Below the pieces are notes generated by a model. That model had not been told where the DNA came from and searched no databases. It was given only the letters and a program-made list of their open reading frames with translations. From Rotaria macrura (lineage: Eukaryota; Rotifera; Eurotatoria; Philodinida; Philodinidae), in the NCBI GenBank assembly GCA_900239685.1, contig OENT01000013.1:1-64000 (forward strand): 64,000 bases of DNA, given 5' to 3'. The position numbers and the translations under genes are program-made. How positions within the stretch are numbered: the stretch's first letter is position 1; each line of letters opens with the position of its first letter. Below are positions 13,644 through 25,780 of this stretch, piece by piece.

Positions 13644-14562
13644 ATCACCTACAGTACAGTAGATAATGTGGAACATACAAAAATATTTTCTATTAGTGCT
13701 TTCTGAACTGGATGAGAATAAAACAAAATATCAAATAAAACGCTACAGCGACCTGTCCTCGTAACGGTCCATCTATATGCATACGTCATACGATCATAAA
13801 AAATTCTTCTTATCTTCGATAGTCATACTTTTTCTTTATTCGAAGTTACCTAGTAGTCATAATTTATATTGAACTACTTGATTTTTTTAGCACAATTTCG
13901 ATTTACTAACTTTAAAAAAGTTGACTTAATTTTTAATAATTAAACTTAGCGTTTATTATTTTTACTTTTTAACCTTTAAAAGATTTTCAACTTTCTTTAA
14001 ATTTAACATGGATATTAATTAGCATTTGGTAGACATCAGCAGAATTCTTACAAATAATTAGGAATAAAGCACTAATCCGAACTAAATATACTCCAAGAAT
14101 TGACAATATTTTTATAAATTTTTATTTTCGTCCTAAAATTCTTCGTGACTTTCTCTGGAATTGATATAAATAATAGATTACATGAAACTTCTGTTTTTTA
14201 TTGTTTATATGTCTGCTATTTTGAGTTCTGCTACAGTTTCATAAGCTTTCAATCTAATCTTCATCGTGAAAATAGATTCCCTTAATTCTGACGAAGAACA
14301 CATGTAAACTTGTTGAAAAAAGTAATAAACATAATGAGACTCACTTTTGAACACGGATTGAAGTTTACGTAATGACTTCATCAGAATATGTCTTGATGGA
14401 CTATAAAAATAGGTGAATAAAATTAGAGATTCCCATCATTATCATCAATCAACTTAAATATATTTGCGTTAAGTTTCGATTAGTTTCATCGATCTGTATA
14501 CTACTTGAACTACAAGAGTTCGCTTTCAACTATTTTTTTGTAATAGTTTACTGACTTCCTTA

Positions 14563-15230
14563 TTGGTTGAACTATTTTCTTTTTGTTCAGGTATTACTTA
14601 TTGGTGTGGGAATTTTCTTTGGAATTTTGCAAATTATTGTGTATCGATCTCATTTTGTATGATGATATTTGTTATATTGGATATTGAAGCATACGTATAT
14701 AAATCAAATCTTCTCTGTCTTCAATTATTATTGTTTCTCTTTGCCTTCACTACAATACCATTGATGTATACAGAAAATTATTTTTTCCGAACATCACCGA
14801 CTGGTTTTGTACTTGTGTCATGTGTTAACATATTTGTTGGTTTAATAATAACATTTACGTCAGAAAATTTTGCCGATTAACCTGATTCGAACAATCTAAA
14901 TGATGTTGTTAAAGAGTATTTCTTATTTTTCTACACTATTATCTTGGCCAAGGTTTGATTCGATGTGAGAAAGACATATTCGATTAATGTTTTCAGTCTT
15001 CAATATAGTTAGTCTATTTATTTGACATGAACTGAAATTGTCTATGGATATTTATTTTCTCAGTTTCTGGATTTGTTTCAACTACCCCTTTTCAAATGGA
15101 TATTGTTGGTCGAAATTTATTATTATTATTTTTTCAAGGCATTATCTTTTTTCTATTGGCTATCATTTTACATTCATGATTCTCTTTTCTATAAATAGTG
15201 GCTGCGTTCGTACACTCAACAATCTGAAAT
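14563..15230 (+). pseudogene. ABCA pseudogene: second membrane domain remnants
   Basis: An open frame at 14563-14880 is rich in hydrophobic segments and contains FTTIPLMYTENYFFRTSPTG, as in the TMD2 of ABCA proteins. A second frame around 15090-15180 reads DIVGRNLLLLFFQGIIFFLL, the family's last membrane helix. It then runs out of frame, so at least one frameshift is needed to join it to NBD2. Confidence 0.75.
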
Positions 15231-15289
15231 CCTCAGATGCAGATGATGACGTTACCACTGAACGACACAGAATTTATTCAGATCTGAAT

Positions 15290-15720
15290 CATATGAACCA
15301 TGATGTTTTACGAATAGATTTAGTAAAAGTAAAAATGGGAAGAAAACGATGTTTAGAAAAAGTTCGAATAGTTTTCATATTTTCTATTGTTTTTTTAATA
15401 GGTTTATGGATTGGTATTCGATGTTTTCGATTGTTGGATGTGAATGATTCAGGAAAATCGACAACATTTTAAATGCTTACTGGAGAAATTTTAATGAGCG
15501 ACGTGAATGCATACATTAAAAATTATAGTGTTATGAAACAATTGGATGTCGTGCGACAAAAATATTGGGTGAAACTCACTAATTTTTTATTAATGATTTT
15601 CATCGGGAAAATATTTTTTCTTTCTAGTTATTGTCCACAATTTGATGCACTTGATTTGTTATTAACAGCTCGAAAACATCTTTACTTTTATGCTTGACTA
15701 TTTGGAATCAAACATAAGAA
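15290..15720 (+). pseudogene. ABCA pseudogene: NBD2 Walker A region
   Basis: HDVLRIDLVKV precedes a degraded Walker A, LLDVNDSGKSTTF, followed by an in-frame TAA where the family has Lys and then MLTGEI. After an intron the frame reads YCPQFDALDLLLTARKHLYF and hits a TGA in place of the usual Arg (YARLxGI). The Walker A Lys is kept here, but two stops break the domain. Confidence 0.88.
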
Positions 15721-17365
15721 TATGCCATTTGTATATTTAACTGTTTCTCACGTAAAAAAATAAACTGCTATCAGTATTTTTCTAGATTAACAGTCATTCA
15801 TCAACCATCTAGTCGACTTTCCATATCTATATATAGTTACATATATCGGTTGTATAGTAAAATACAAGACAAATAATAAACAAATATTCGAATCTCATCT
15901 ATTGATGATTACTGAATTTTTTAGAAACGATCAAGTAGACATCGTATATTTTAGACTATATTTAGTTCTCGAAGAAAGATTAATAACGTTTCATAAGCTA
16001 TACTGACCACTGAAGAAGTATCTAATACAAATATGCAACGAAGATATTCGCAATTTTTTAAAATTTCCAGTGTTTTTTTTTGCTGTGTCTGTTGGCAATC
16101 TTCATCATACTCTTGTCTGTTCGGGTGATTTATTTCCTATAGGAACATCATTGACTGTATCTGAAAAATGATACTAAGTTTTAACAAAATTTTTGACCGC
16201 CTTACTCATGAGACAAATACATTGGCAATGAGATTTAAAACCACAGTACTAATTATAACTAAGATTGATACAAAGTCGATTTGGAAGGTAAGAAATTAAA
16301 ATAAATAAATTCGTCTTTGGCGAATAATTTTTCAAACATCACTGATCAAACTATCAGCTAGATAAGATCGAGTTCCATTAGGACTTGAAACAAACCTGTT
16401 ATTGTTCAATGGAAAACCGGAGTGTAGTCAGCAAAAATGGGAAAACTTTTGTTTGAAAGTTATTTTTTCTCAAATCCCTGTCCCTTTCTTGAGATATATT
16501 GTTTCTAATGAGTATTTCCTGTGCATTGGCTGTGTACTCTCTGAGAATCGGGAATATTTGACAGCAAATTACAGTTCCATGAAGCCCTTACATTAGTCTA
16601 CTGGAGTATCTGTACATAGAGGCTCATGCATACAAGAAATTTAAAAAAAAATATATGAAGATGAAGAATCAACTTGACCTACAGGGCAGTTTTCGAAATA
16701 GTTCTCAATTAATATTACAACTTTTCATTACATAAATGCTCAGAAATATGTATTTCTGTACTAAAATAATCGGAATCTCTGGATAACTATTCTTCATCAT
16801 TCTTTTATCTAACAGTGTATGCTTAAATTACTTTATTGGAATCCATTTAATCGATTAAATAATTATAAGTATCTAAAGTGTAAACTTGGTTTTGTTTTTC
16901 TAAGAATCTATTGTTCTATACTTAATCGTCCATCATTACTTAAGCAAACAAAGGCTCATCTACGTTTTTATGAAATCAGAAATACATTAACGAATACAAG
17001 TTGTAATTGGAGTCATTCTTATTTTTAAAATAGTTCTCTTAATGAATTTGAAACAAGATGTCCACGTTATATCCATGTCCTAAATCATATAATTATTTCC
17101 GACGACTAAATCTTTCTTTTACGCGATTATTTTATCCTTTCTCTCTTATTCGATATAGACTACAAGTCATAGTGAACGTTTGAGAAACTAGTTTCATTTT
17201 AATGATTCAAGAAATCATAAATCATGAGACTCGTTTTATTAAATCAAGATGAAAAAATAACAAAATTTGGTGACACAATTCAGTAGTTAATACTGTTCTG
17301 CAAAAGTAATATTTGAATAAAATCTTGCTGCTTGCTTACGGAAATGACTTGGTCGTACGCTTTGA
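15721..17365. other. Inserted or decayed sequence within ABCA pseudogene
   Basis: Separates the Walker A and signature parts of NBD2. Open frames at 16402-16596 and 16819-17028 have no recognised similarity. Confidence 0.4.
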
Positions 17366-18290
17366 GCTGATCAACCAGTGAGACAATATGCAGGTGGTAA
17401 TAAACGTAAATCATCAATAGCAATTTCACTTAATGTAAATCTATCTATCATATTTATGGGTGTAAGAGTTTATATACAATAACTTTACGAAAGATGAAAA
17501 ATGTCATTCTGCATTTTACTTCCTTCATTCAGATAGAGAAATTAGTCTATAGATGAAGAATTTCTTCAAGATATAATAATGCACATGCGCACTCGATCAA
17601 ACTCAAATGGTTAGTCTCACTCCGTGTCAATATCGTTCATCGAGTAAAACAATACTGTGCTCGATATCAAAGAATCATCTTTAGTCCTTCATAAAATTAC
17701 ATCTCATCGATTTGATCTTGAATTAGAATAGATAAAAAGACTTCTATCAATAGTTAGGAACCGATAACAGGAATGGATGTACGTGCTAAACGAACTCTAT
17801 GGAACTTTATTATTAAATTAACGTGCGAACATCAGAAATCTGTTGTTATCGCATCATATTCAATTATAGAATGTGAAACACTATGCAATCAAACTAAATA
17901 TTTAGATAATGAAGAGAAAAAAAACTGAGAAGGATTTCACGAGATGTTTCTTTATTTTTCTAAAATTTATTTAGGACTTGTTATTATGGATAGTGGAGAA
18001 TTAAAATGTTTCGGTACTGTACAGCATTTGAAAGACAAGTAAATAGACACTCATGTTTCTTGTTTTAAATTTTTCATGAAATACTTTCTTATAGATTTAG
18101 TGATGGTTATACAATACTTATTCAAACAAACATTGACATTAATAGAGAAATTTTGATCAATTATATTCAACAATATGTATCACAAACTATTGCTGAAGAA
18201 GAACATAATAAAATGATACATTTTCGTGTATCCACAAGTCTTTCATTATACAGAAGATGTTTAGTATATTAGAAACAGCAAGAGATGAAT
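17366..18290 (+). pseudogene. ABCA pseudogene: NBD2 signature and H-loop region
   Basis: ADQPVRQYAGGNKRKSSIAI at 17366-17437 is the NBD2 signature (family YSGGNKRKLS). After an intron, EPITGMDVRAKRTLWN at about 17758 follows a lost or cut Walker B. Then KSVVIASYSIIECETLCNQ is the H-loop with His replaced by Tyr. Exon 17975-18038 gives GLVIMDSGELKCFGTVQHLK and the next exon from 18095 gives FSDGYTILIQT. A frameshift near 18255 precedes KMFSILETARDEL. Confidence 0.88.
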
Positions 18291-18299
18291 TAAAGGGTC

Positions 18300-19430
18300 T
18301 TGGTGGAAAAGACCAAAAAAAATCGAGAGAGGACAATAGCGAAGAGGAAGATAGGGAAAAAATAGAAAGAGAACAAAATCGAAAATTTAAATGAGCTAAA
18401 GAAAAAATTAGAGATGATCATTTCTATTCTTGTAACTCATGGTTTAGGCTGTTTTATTGATTGAAAAAAGAATACTGATAGTGTATTTAGAAAAATGTTA
18501 TTTTTTTCTTTCCAATTAATAGTGATAATCCAATATTTTTTCGAGATTATTGTTTTATTACATCGAAATAAATAATGATCACAAATTATTAATGGATTAC
18601 CTTTATTCGATGAAGCAAAAGATATCTCAAGTGTCTGAATGTTAAATGAACTATTTTCAGAAGCTATATTTGAAATCATTGTCACGATATATCTATTTAA
18701 TATTCAGGTTTTCTCGATTTACCGGAAAAAATGTGCCATTCGATGAGTGACCAATAGGAACTGAAATTATTGAATTTTGTAACTTCATTTTTTATTTTAT
18801 TTGCGAATATAACTGGTGACTCTCATATGAGGTCCCATCAGTACACAGTCCAAAAAAATGAGAAATAAAGAAGAAAAAGGACAAAATGAAAATGGAAGAC
18901 CCCCTCGAGAAAACTTTCTTCCGGTGCAATAGAAGACCCCTTTAATTAATTACTTTTTTGCTGATTAGGGAATTTAATTAGTGTTTTCCCATTAAAATAT
19001 GCTAGATTCTTTGGGTTTTCAGTTGGAATTATTAAGAGAATGTGTTCATAATGATAATGACACCCTTAAAGCCTTGAAAATACCGATGGGAATCCGGAAA
19101 ATCCCTTTAGTTTTCTGGAAAACCTTTTAAATTAAATATTGGGAAAAAATTTGATTCTTAATAGAAGACCCCCCTGGAAAATTTTTTTGCTAGAACATAG
19201 CAGAAGACCCGGTGTCTTTTATTGTAGGGGGGGGGGGGGATTAATAATAACAAACAGAAATTTTGTAACTACATGTTTTCAATCATCTGATGTTTGTATT
19301 CGGTTTCATTTCGTCCATCATAGCATATTTTCGCTGTTTTCCTTCTGTATAGTTTTGTTTTCGCTATTCTCCTCTTTCAATTGTTTTTCCGCCATTTTCA
19401 TTTTCACTCTTTTCCACTACTCCAATTAAA
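18300..19430. other. Insertion before the last ABCA exon, with low-complexity blocks
   Basis: Contains four scattered copies of an AGAAGACCC-like word (near 18895, 18930, 19162 and 19202), a run of 13 G at about 19227-19239 and CT-rich blocks. No terminal repeats could be defined. A short minus-strand frame at 18437-18685 is not supported. Confidence 0.4.
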
Positions 19431-19635
19431 GAATCTAATTGAAGATTATAGTATAAAACAAGTAACATTGAATGATATATTTGTTAATTTTGCTAAAATC
19501 CAAGATAACAATCAGCTATTAAATGAAAAACATGAACACGAAAATTCTTATGCATTAATTCATAGAAAGGCTAATGTTGTTGTTAAATCTGATAAATATA
19601 TAATTAGATATAGACAATATAGTTTTGCTTATTAA
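19431..19635 (+). pseudogene. ABCA pseudogene: C-terminal exon
   Basis: Behind an AAAG acceptor the frame reads NLIEDYSIKQVTLNDIFVNF AKIQD, equivalent to the conserved VEDYSVSQTTLDEVFVNFAK stretch that ends ABCA proteins. It runs to a TAA at 19633. This exon itself is undamaged, but it is cut off from NBD2 by more than 1 kb. Confidence 0.85.
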
Positions 19636-21080
19636 ATTTGATTACAAAGTCGATAGTGAATTTATTTTCATTTTTTTGTTAGACAGCTGACTTGTTAAAC
19701 ATATAAACGTACAAGATAGATAAAACATTAGTAAATTACACAAACAACTAATAATTCTTTTATAGAAGGTGTACTTGAATTCGTGGAAATTATGTGCATT
19801 GCTGTTGAACTTGCGTAACACCGTTCTAAGTTCATACACTGTTTCTTTGCTACGATATGCATTACTAATACAAAACTTGAGTCAATATTGTCTTTTCGAA
19901 CTGTTACTGAGTTCAATCCATAATGAGAATTTTAGATCGTTGAGAAAAATATTGTAGACATTTGCACTCATGCAACTTAGTCACTTAAAAATATTCATTG
20001 AGTTTGAAGTGATGAGCCGTAAGCAAATCTTGATAGGAATGAAAAAAATTTTCCTCATAGATAAAAGTCTTATTTTATCTCCTTCATGTAAATACCGATG
20101 AAGTTTTGTGTGAAGACATGATACTTCAGGCTGATCTATAATCTAGAATATAACGAAATAAAGCGTGTGAGAGTTGTAGCAAAAGATAATTTGATGTTAC
20201 CAAGGTAAAATCAGAGAAAAAATATTATCCTTCTTTCTGCGTAATCGACTTCATGAATCTATAGATTCGACTATAACAATTTATAGAGACTGCATTACAC
20301 ATTCTACATTTTATAGACAATTATTTTATACATGTATCTAAGTATATATACTTGATGGCATACTATTGTATATTTCAAAAATAGTTTCCATCTGTATTGT
20401 TTTGTTCTTTCAAATAGAAATCTTGAATTCTGTCAAGATTTCTTCATAATTTAAATGGCTATTCATCGCACGGAAACTGTAAGTATATTTTTCGTGGATT
20501 AAAAAATTCCAATCCTGTAATTTTCTCATACATTTCAATAATAGAATATTTTTCTCAAGAATTTCGGTTCGGCCCTTTTTCCGAGATTGAAAGCGAAAAT
20601 GATTGATTTCATTCATCACGAAATTTCATGCATTATTTATGCTGCCTTTTGGATTTAAAGCCACAGTGAATCTAACTGTTGCATGCTGGTTTTACTTCAG
20701 GCATAAAGCACTAACCGGATATTTTTCTTGTAAAACTAAATGCTTGTAATAGCTTAGTGAAAGTTTTATTACCTATATTTTTCTTCCTCATTTGCTTTCG
20801 TTCGTTATCCAAGGTTACAAAAACAATCGATCTTTCACAATATTTCTTTTCTCTATCGATTCTATCTATTTTTCTTTCGTGTACAAATACTTATTTAAAT
20901 ATATATATATCTGTATACGTATATGTGTAAAATTTGAAAAACAAAAGCAAATAAATCATATTTTTTTTATTTGTATTGTTTTATTTTTGTTAACGTGTAC
21001 GATAATAAGCAAACATATTTGATTTTTTTTCGTTTAATTTATTAACAAATATTATGCTTGTTGACTTGTGATTTGTTTTT
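19636..21080. other. Gene-free stretch
   Basis: No supported exon, RNA gene or transposon end was seen. Short frames on both strands between 19642 and 20619 are not conserved in appearance. Confidence 0.4.
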
Positions 21081-21085
21081 TTGTT

Positions 21086-21412
21086 AAAGCTCGTATGGAT
21101 CGTTTTCGACCACTAAGTAATGGACTCATACAACAAAACCGACCTATTGAAAGTAGTATTTAATAAGCACAAATAAAAAATGAATGAGAATTATTGATTT
21201 CATGCAGTAAATCTTACGTTCAAATTTTGGCTTCATTAATAATTTAAAATCATTATCATCAAATAATCCATTCTCTTCAAAACAAAGAAAAAGCACAAAA
21301 TAAGACCACCAGCCAAGACTTTGATAGATTTCTTTTCATACCTGGGTATAAAGAATTTTCAAATGTCAATCGTCGAACAAGTGCTCGTTTTGCGTCGTCC
21401 GGTTCGTACTAA
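21086..21412 (+). pseudogene. Unidentified gene relic
   Basis: Two short protein-like strings lie close together in one orientation: ARMDRFRPLSNGLIQQNRPI ending at a TAA near 21162, and FDRFLFIPGYKEFSNVNRRT SARFASSGSY ending at a TAA near 21412. The latter is preceded in another frame by NNPFSSKQRKS. Their composition (Arg, Ser, Pro, Asn) differs from that of translated noise here, and the frame changes suggest decay. I do not recognise the family. Confidence 0.3.
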
Positions 21413-24400
21413 ATATTAACAAAACCAAAAGTAGATTTATTTTCTACTGCACTTATTAAAATCTTGGCAACTTTAGCAATCAATTTTCACGGAGATCATT
21501 TAATTATACATTGGTTTAGTAGAACAATAAAGAAAAATAATTATGTTCATCAAGAAGTTTTAAGTATCTATTATTGATAGACATTTACATGGGATACAGG
21601 CTCCCATGCATTGCATAGATGAGCTTATGTGTAGAAGTATATGTTCATGTTTTAATAATAGTTCTTCTGACAGGTCTTCTCTCCTTTTATCAAGTTTATA
21701 TGGTGTGGGAAATCTAACATATATTAGTACTTAATAACAGCTTATCACTTGTCAGCACAAAGTAGGATTTACAAAAGTGGACAGTGATGGGAAGAAGGGG
21801 GGAGGAAGAAGTAGGAAGAGGATAGGGAAGGTTTCAAGAAATGTGCATCTTCGATATTTTCAAATGATTCATTATTAACTTGAAAGAAAAAAGTCTACAA
21901 CTTTCAAAAGCAGTTTTCTTCATTCTTATGGGATATTGCTCTGTACATTTCTTTAACCTTTTAATCGTGTGCAACCACTGTATGCTTGGAAAAGAAGCAC
22001 CTCGTGTGTTATTTAGGATGCAAACAATTATTCATTTAGGATTTCAATAATAGAATTATATTCACGTCAAATCGTAATAAAAAATGAATACAAAATTATT
22101 GTCCCTCGATTAGTCGACCCTAGAAAGAAAATGTATCATGCTCTCTTTCATCAGGTAAATGTGATAAAAATGTTCAAATAAAAAGTTGTGAAAGAAATTC
22201 CATACCTCATCTACATCATGATGCATAAGTCGAAACGAATTCACGATAAGAAATTGATTGACAAGAAGAACAAATAAACATATATAAATAGTTGCCATCG
22301 ATGAGTTGTAAGTTTGTTTTCCAATGCCAAGCATGATTAGGATATTTTCTTAGTTATAGTATTATATGGACGTTGTATGTATGTGTATATGGAAAGAAAA
22401 TTTTCAAATGATCTTATATTACTGAATGTATTCGGACAGAATAAAGACGATCGAAATAATATTATAGATAATCTATTCTACAACTAGAGGAGAATATGAG
22501 AGAATATGAAAACGAGATAAATCTTTCATTGATTAAAGAAGATGGTAACACGGCAAGAAAGAGAGGGAGGAAGACAAAGATAGAGAATAGACGAGGTTAT
22601 ACATGAAGAATGTCTGTATCTGTATTTGAAACTTGTCTACTCAAAACGTTGATCGTCGTCTAATCCATCATCTCACCAGATTATAATCAGACATGTGTAT
22701 TTTTAACATACCCTAGCATTATTGTCCCAGTGCTATTTTCGATTATCTGAACAATGTGGTATCCATTCGGTTGTACAAATCAGTAAATCTTTCCTGATTG
22801 AAATGAAAACGACTAGAATGCATGTATATCATACAGTTCTTTCATTGTTCTATTGTGCACTAACAATTTTTCAACAACGAAGTTTGCGTTGTTATTATCG
22901 TATGATTCACTAATTTCGGCCACAAACCGTACATGAATACCATCGTACTATTAAAAATAATTGACTTCATTATTGCCTATCTGATGCATGACATACAACA
23001 ATTCAAATAAAATCATGATCTGCTAATTTGCAACGACAACAATATGAAATTTCACACTTTATTACTGTAAAGATTCTGGTATCAACAACTTTCCATATCC
23101 GAATGGATACTTCTTGCGTGATTGTTTTTTGCCAAGTCAAGACTTTCGAAGTATCACCTATCGTTGTGTGTCATCATTTAGATAAAGCATAAACTTCCTA
23201 GTATGTTTATAAAATCTGACATGCCAATGACAACAAATAGCATTTGATTACATATGGCAATATCAGCAACATTATTGTTGTCTTCTTTTACACATTAGTT
23301 TTTAATCAAATACCCTATTAAAGAATAAAACAGCATATTAATTATATGAAATCGAATTTCAAATACTCTATCTCTACAATAGTAACTTAACTAACCACTA
23401 GTATCAGGTTACTAAGACAAATTTCTGAAAATATTGATAGTCACTAATATACAGAATTACTACGCTGATAAAATGGTCGAATCGAGACTTCCTAACCTCA
23501 ATCTAAATACTCTCGAACTCTATATATTTCACGATTGGTTGGATAGCGAAAACAAAAGCCAAACATTTATTTTAATTTCGCGTGAAACATTTCTTTGCAA
23601 ACATACTTTGTGTACAATAGCTAAGTAATAGAATGACAGATAGAGAAAAAGTGTGAGAAAGGCCAAGAGAAAGCAGCTAACAGGGTTTTTTCAACTTCCC
23701 TTTTCTTCTCAAGTCAAAAAACTTAATCTACGAAACTACAATAATTGAATATTTTTAGCAGGATAACTCTACAAGACCACCAAAGTATTACACAATAGAA
23801 AAATTTCCAATAGGTATTATGTATCAAAATGTAGCTCATTATTCTAAGTATTTCTTTGCCGGAAGGAAGTGAAATAGCTTATTTGTATAACAATCACATA
23901 CAAACAATGATAATTATTTCAGAATAAAGGTGTCTAAGTAGACTTCTCGAAGTGATTCATCTATGTCATTCGTAGATTCTAATGATATCTTTACAGGTAT
24001 GCATTTATATACTCGCATAGTATGAATTACGGAATAATTATTTTAAAATTGTTTATACGAAATTGTCTAGTCCTTACACTATCTTTTAATTATTTATAAG
24101 TCAGTTTTCTACGTTAAAGCAGCGGTTCGTATTTAATTGAAATGGGTTGATACAAGAATGAGCGAATATATAACGATAATGAATAATAATAGTTCAGATT
24201 TCGGATCAGAGTGAAGACTATTGGCTTAAGTTGACAAACTAAATTTGTTCACTCGTTCACATGATAAATGGATCGTTTTAAATTCAGTTTAATTAAAATG
24301 AAAAGACGTTTAATTAAACATATATTAAAAAGTGACTTAACTCAATCATGTTTCGATTGAGATGAGTGATTCAATTCGAGACAGAATGTCATCTTCATCA

Positions 24401-25780
24401 AATGTAATTTCATATTAACGTTATACTAATCAAGGTCGCTTGATTGTAATCACGCAACGAAATTAAAGTGTTCTTGTATAATTACATTTTCTTATTATTT
24501 TTTTCTACAAACAATGATTTTCACTGTACATATGAGTTAAAGTTCCATATACACACAGATTTAATCTGATAGATGTGTTAATATTGAAATGTCTATGTAC
24601 ACTTCAACATCGATATATGTTTTGTTTTATAAGACTGGCTCTTAAATAGAATTACAATGGAACAATTTTAATAAGAGTATGATTCTAGATGTTCAATTTT
24701 CTCATCTCTTGTAAATAGCCTTAAAAAGTTAAGAACATTCAGAATTCATTGGTTTTGTTGGTATCTCTACTGCATTCAAAAAAACAAACAAACAGTCCAT
24801 TTCAGTGAAAAATATATGAAAAATCGTGATATAATCTAAGCAAGATAGCGACACGTTAGATCTTTCACAAAACACTATAATTATTTATATTGGCAAGCTG
24901 TTTTATGGAAATATTTTAAATGATGTTCGTCATTATCAATACGAAATATGAGCATTTTTAATCACGCAAAATCAAGTACTTTGTGAGTATTCATTTCGTA
25001 CGCTTAATTTCTGGTTTGCTTTCTGCAAACAAACAAGTATAGAAGTAGAACATGACTAAGATCGTTACTTGAATTAAAAATTTATGACGTTATATTAAAG
25101 AGTTTAAATATAATTAGATCATTTTATACTAAGAGTTCTCCTAGAATATTTTATACGTGACTATTTTGTCTGTTCACAAAAAATTAAGAATTTGATAAAA
25201 ACCAGACTCAATCATATTCTACGTCTAAGCACGTTTGTTCAAGAACAAAGCCTGCAGAACGAAGATTCATGAAGACGAGTCTTTATTTACTTGCTGAACG
25301 TCTTCCAAACATATATATATATATATACATGCTGAACAAGTGAAAGTGTTACCGCAGTCTATTTGAATGAACATATTGGCCTGTGCTTAGCACTTTATCT
25401 GATTTCGTGGTTCCGATTCGAGGTTAATATTTTAGGGAGTGATTAAATCTCTAGTACACTAGAGAAAAAAGAATATGGTCACCATAAATGAAAGTAAAAA
25501 ATTGTCTTACACTATTTCTGAATGAAATTTTAAACTTCTAAATAATATTCTCCGAGATAATCGTATAACATGATAACATATCGTGTTGACTGCATCTATT
25601 ACAACATAATTTATTTTTTGTCCTGAACATAAGTCAAATCAAATATTGAAAACATTATTCATTTGTATTTAATTTATTTACAACTAATAAACAGTATGGA
25701 TTAAAAATTTTTAAAAAAGACATATTGCAGTTCGAAGACCATGAATTACAAAATCCTCTCATTAATATATTTTATCCGAT
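21413..25780. other. Gene-free stretch
   Basis: No exon, RNA gene or defined element could be supported. A TA microsatellite lies near 25311-25326. Purine-rich patches occur near 21789-21830 and 22545-22590. Confidence 0.4.

Larger units (their letters stand above)
11580..19635 (+). pseudogene. ABCA-family ABC transporter pseudogene
   Basis: Remains of a full-length (two-halved) ABCA-type transporter, a family that moves lipids across membranes using ATP. In order along the + strand are NBD1 (11590-12133 and 13264-13643), pieces of the second membrane domain (14563-15200), NBD2 (15290-15697 and 17366-18290) and the C-terminal tail (19431-19635). The motif order and spacing are those of the family. 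The gene is dead: frameshifts near 11685, 12015 and 15100, in-frame stops at about 13284, 15470 and 15697, a Walker A lysine replaced in NBD1, and the NBD2 H-loop His changed to Tyr. Several ancestral introns have been inflated by insertions (12134-13263 and about 18300-19430). The first membrane domain was not found with confidence. Decay is moderate, so inactivation is not ancient. Confidence 0.9.
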
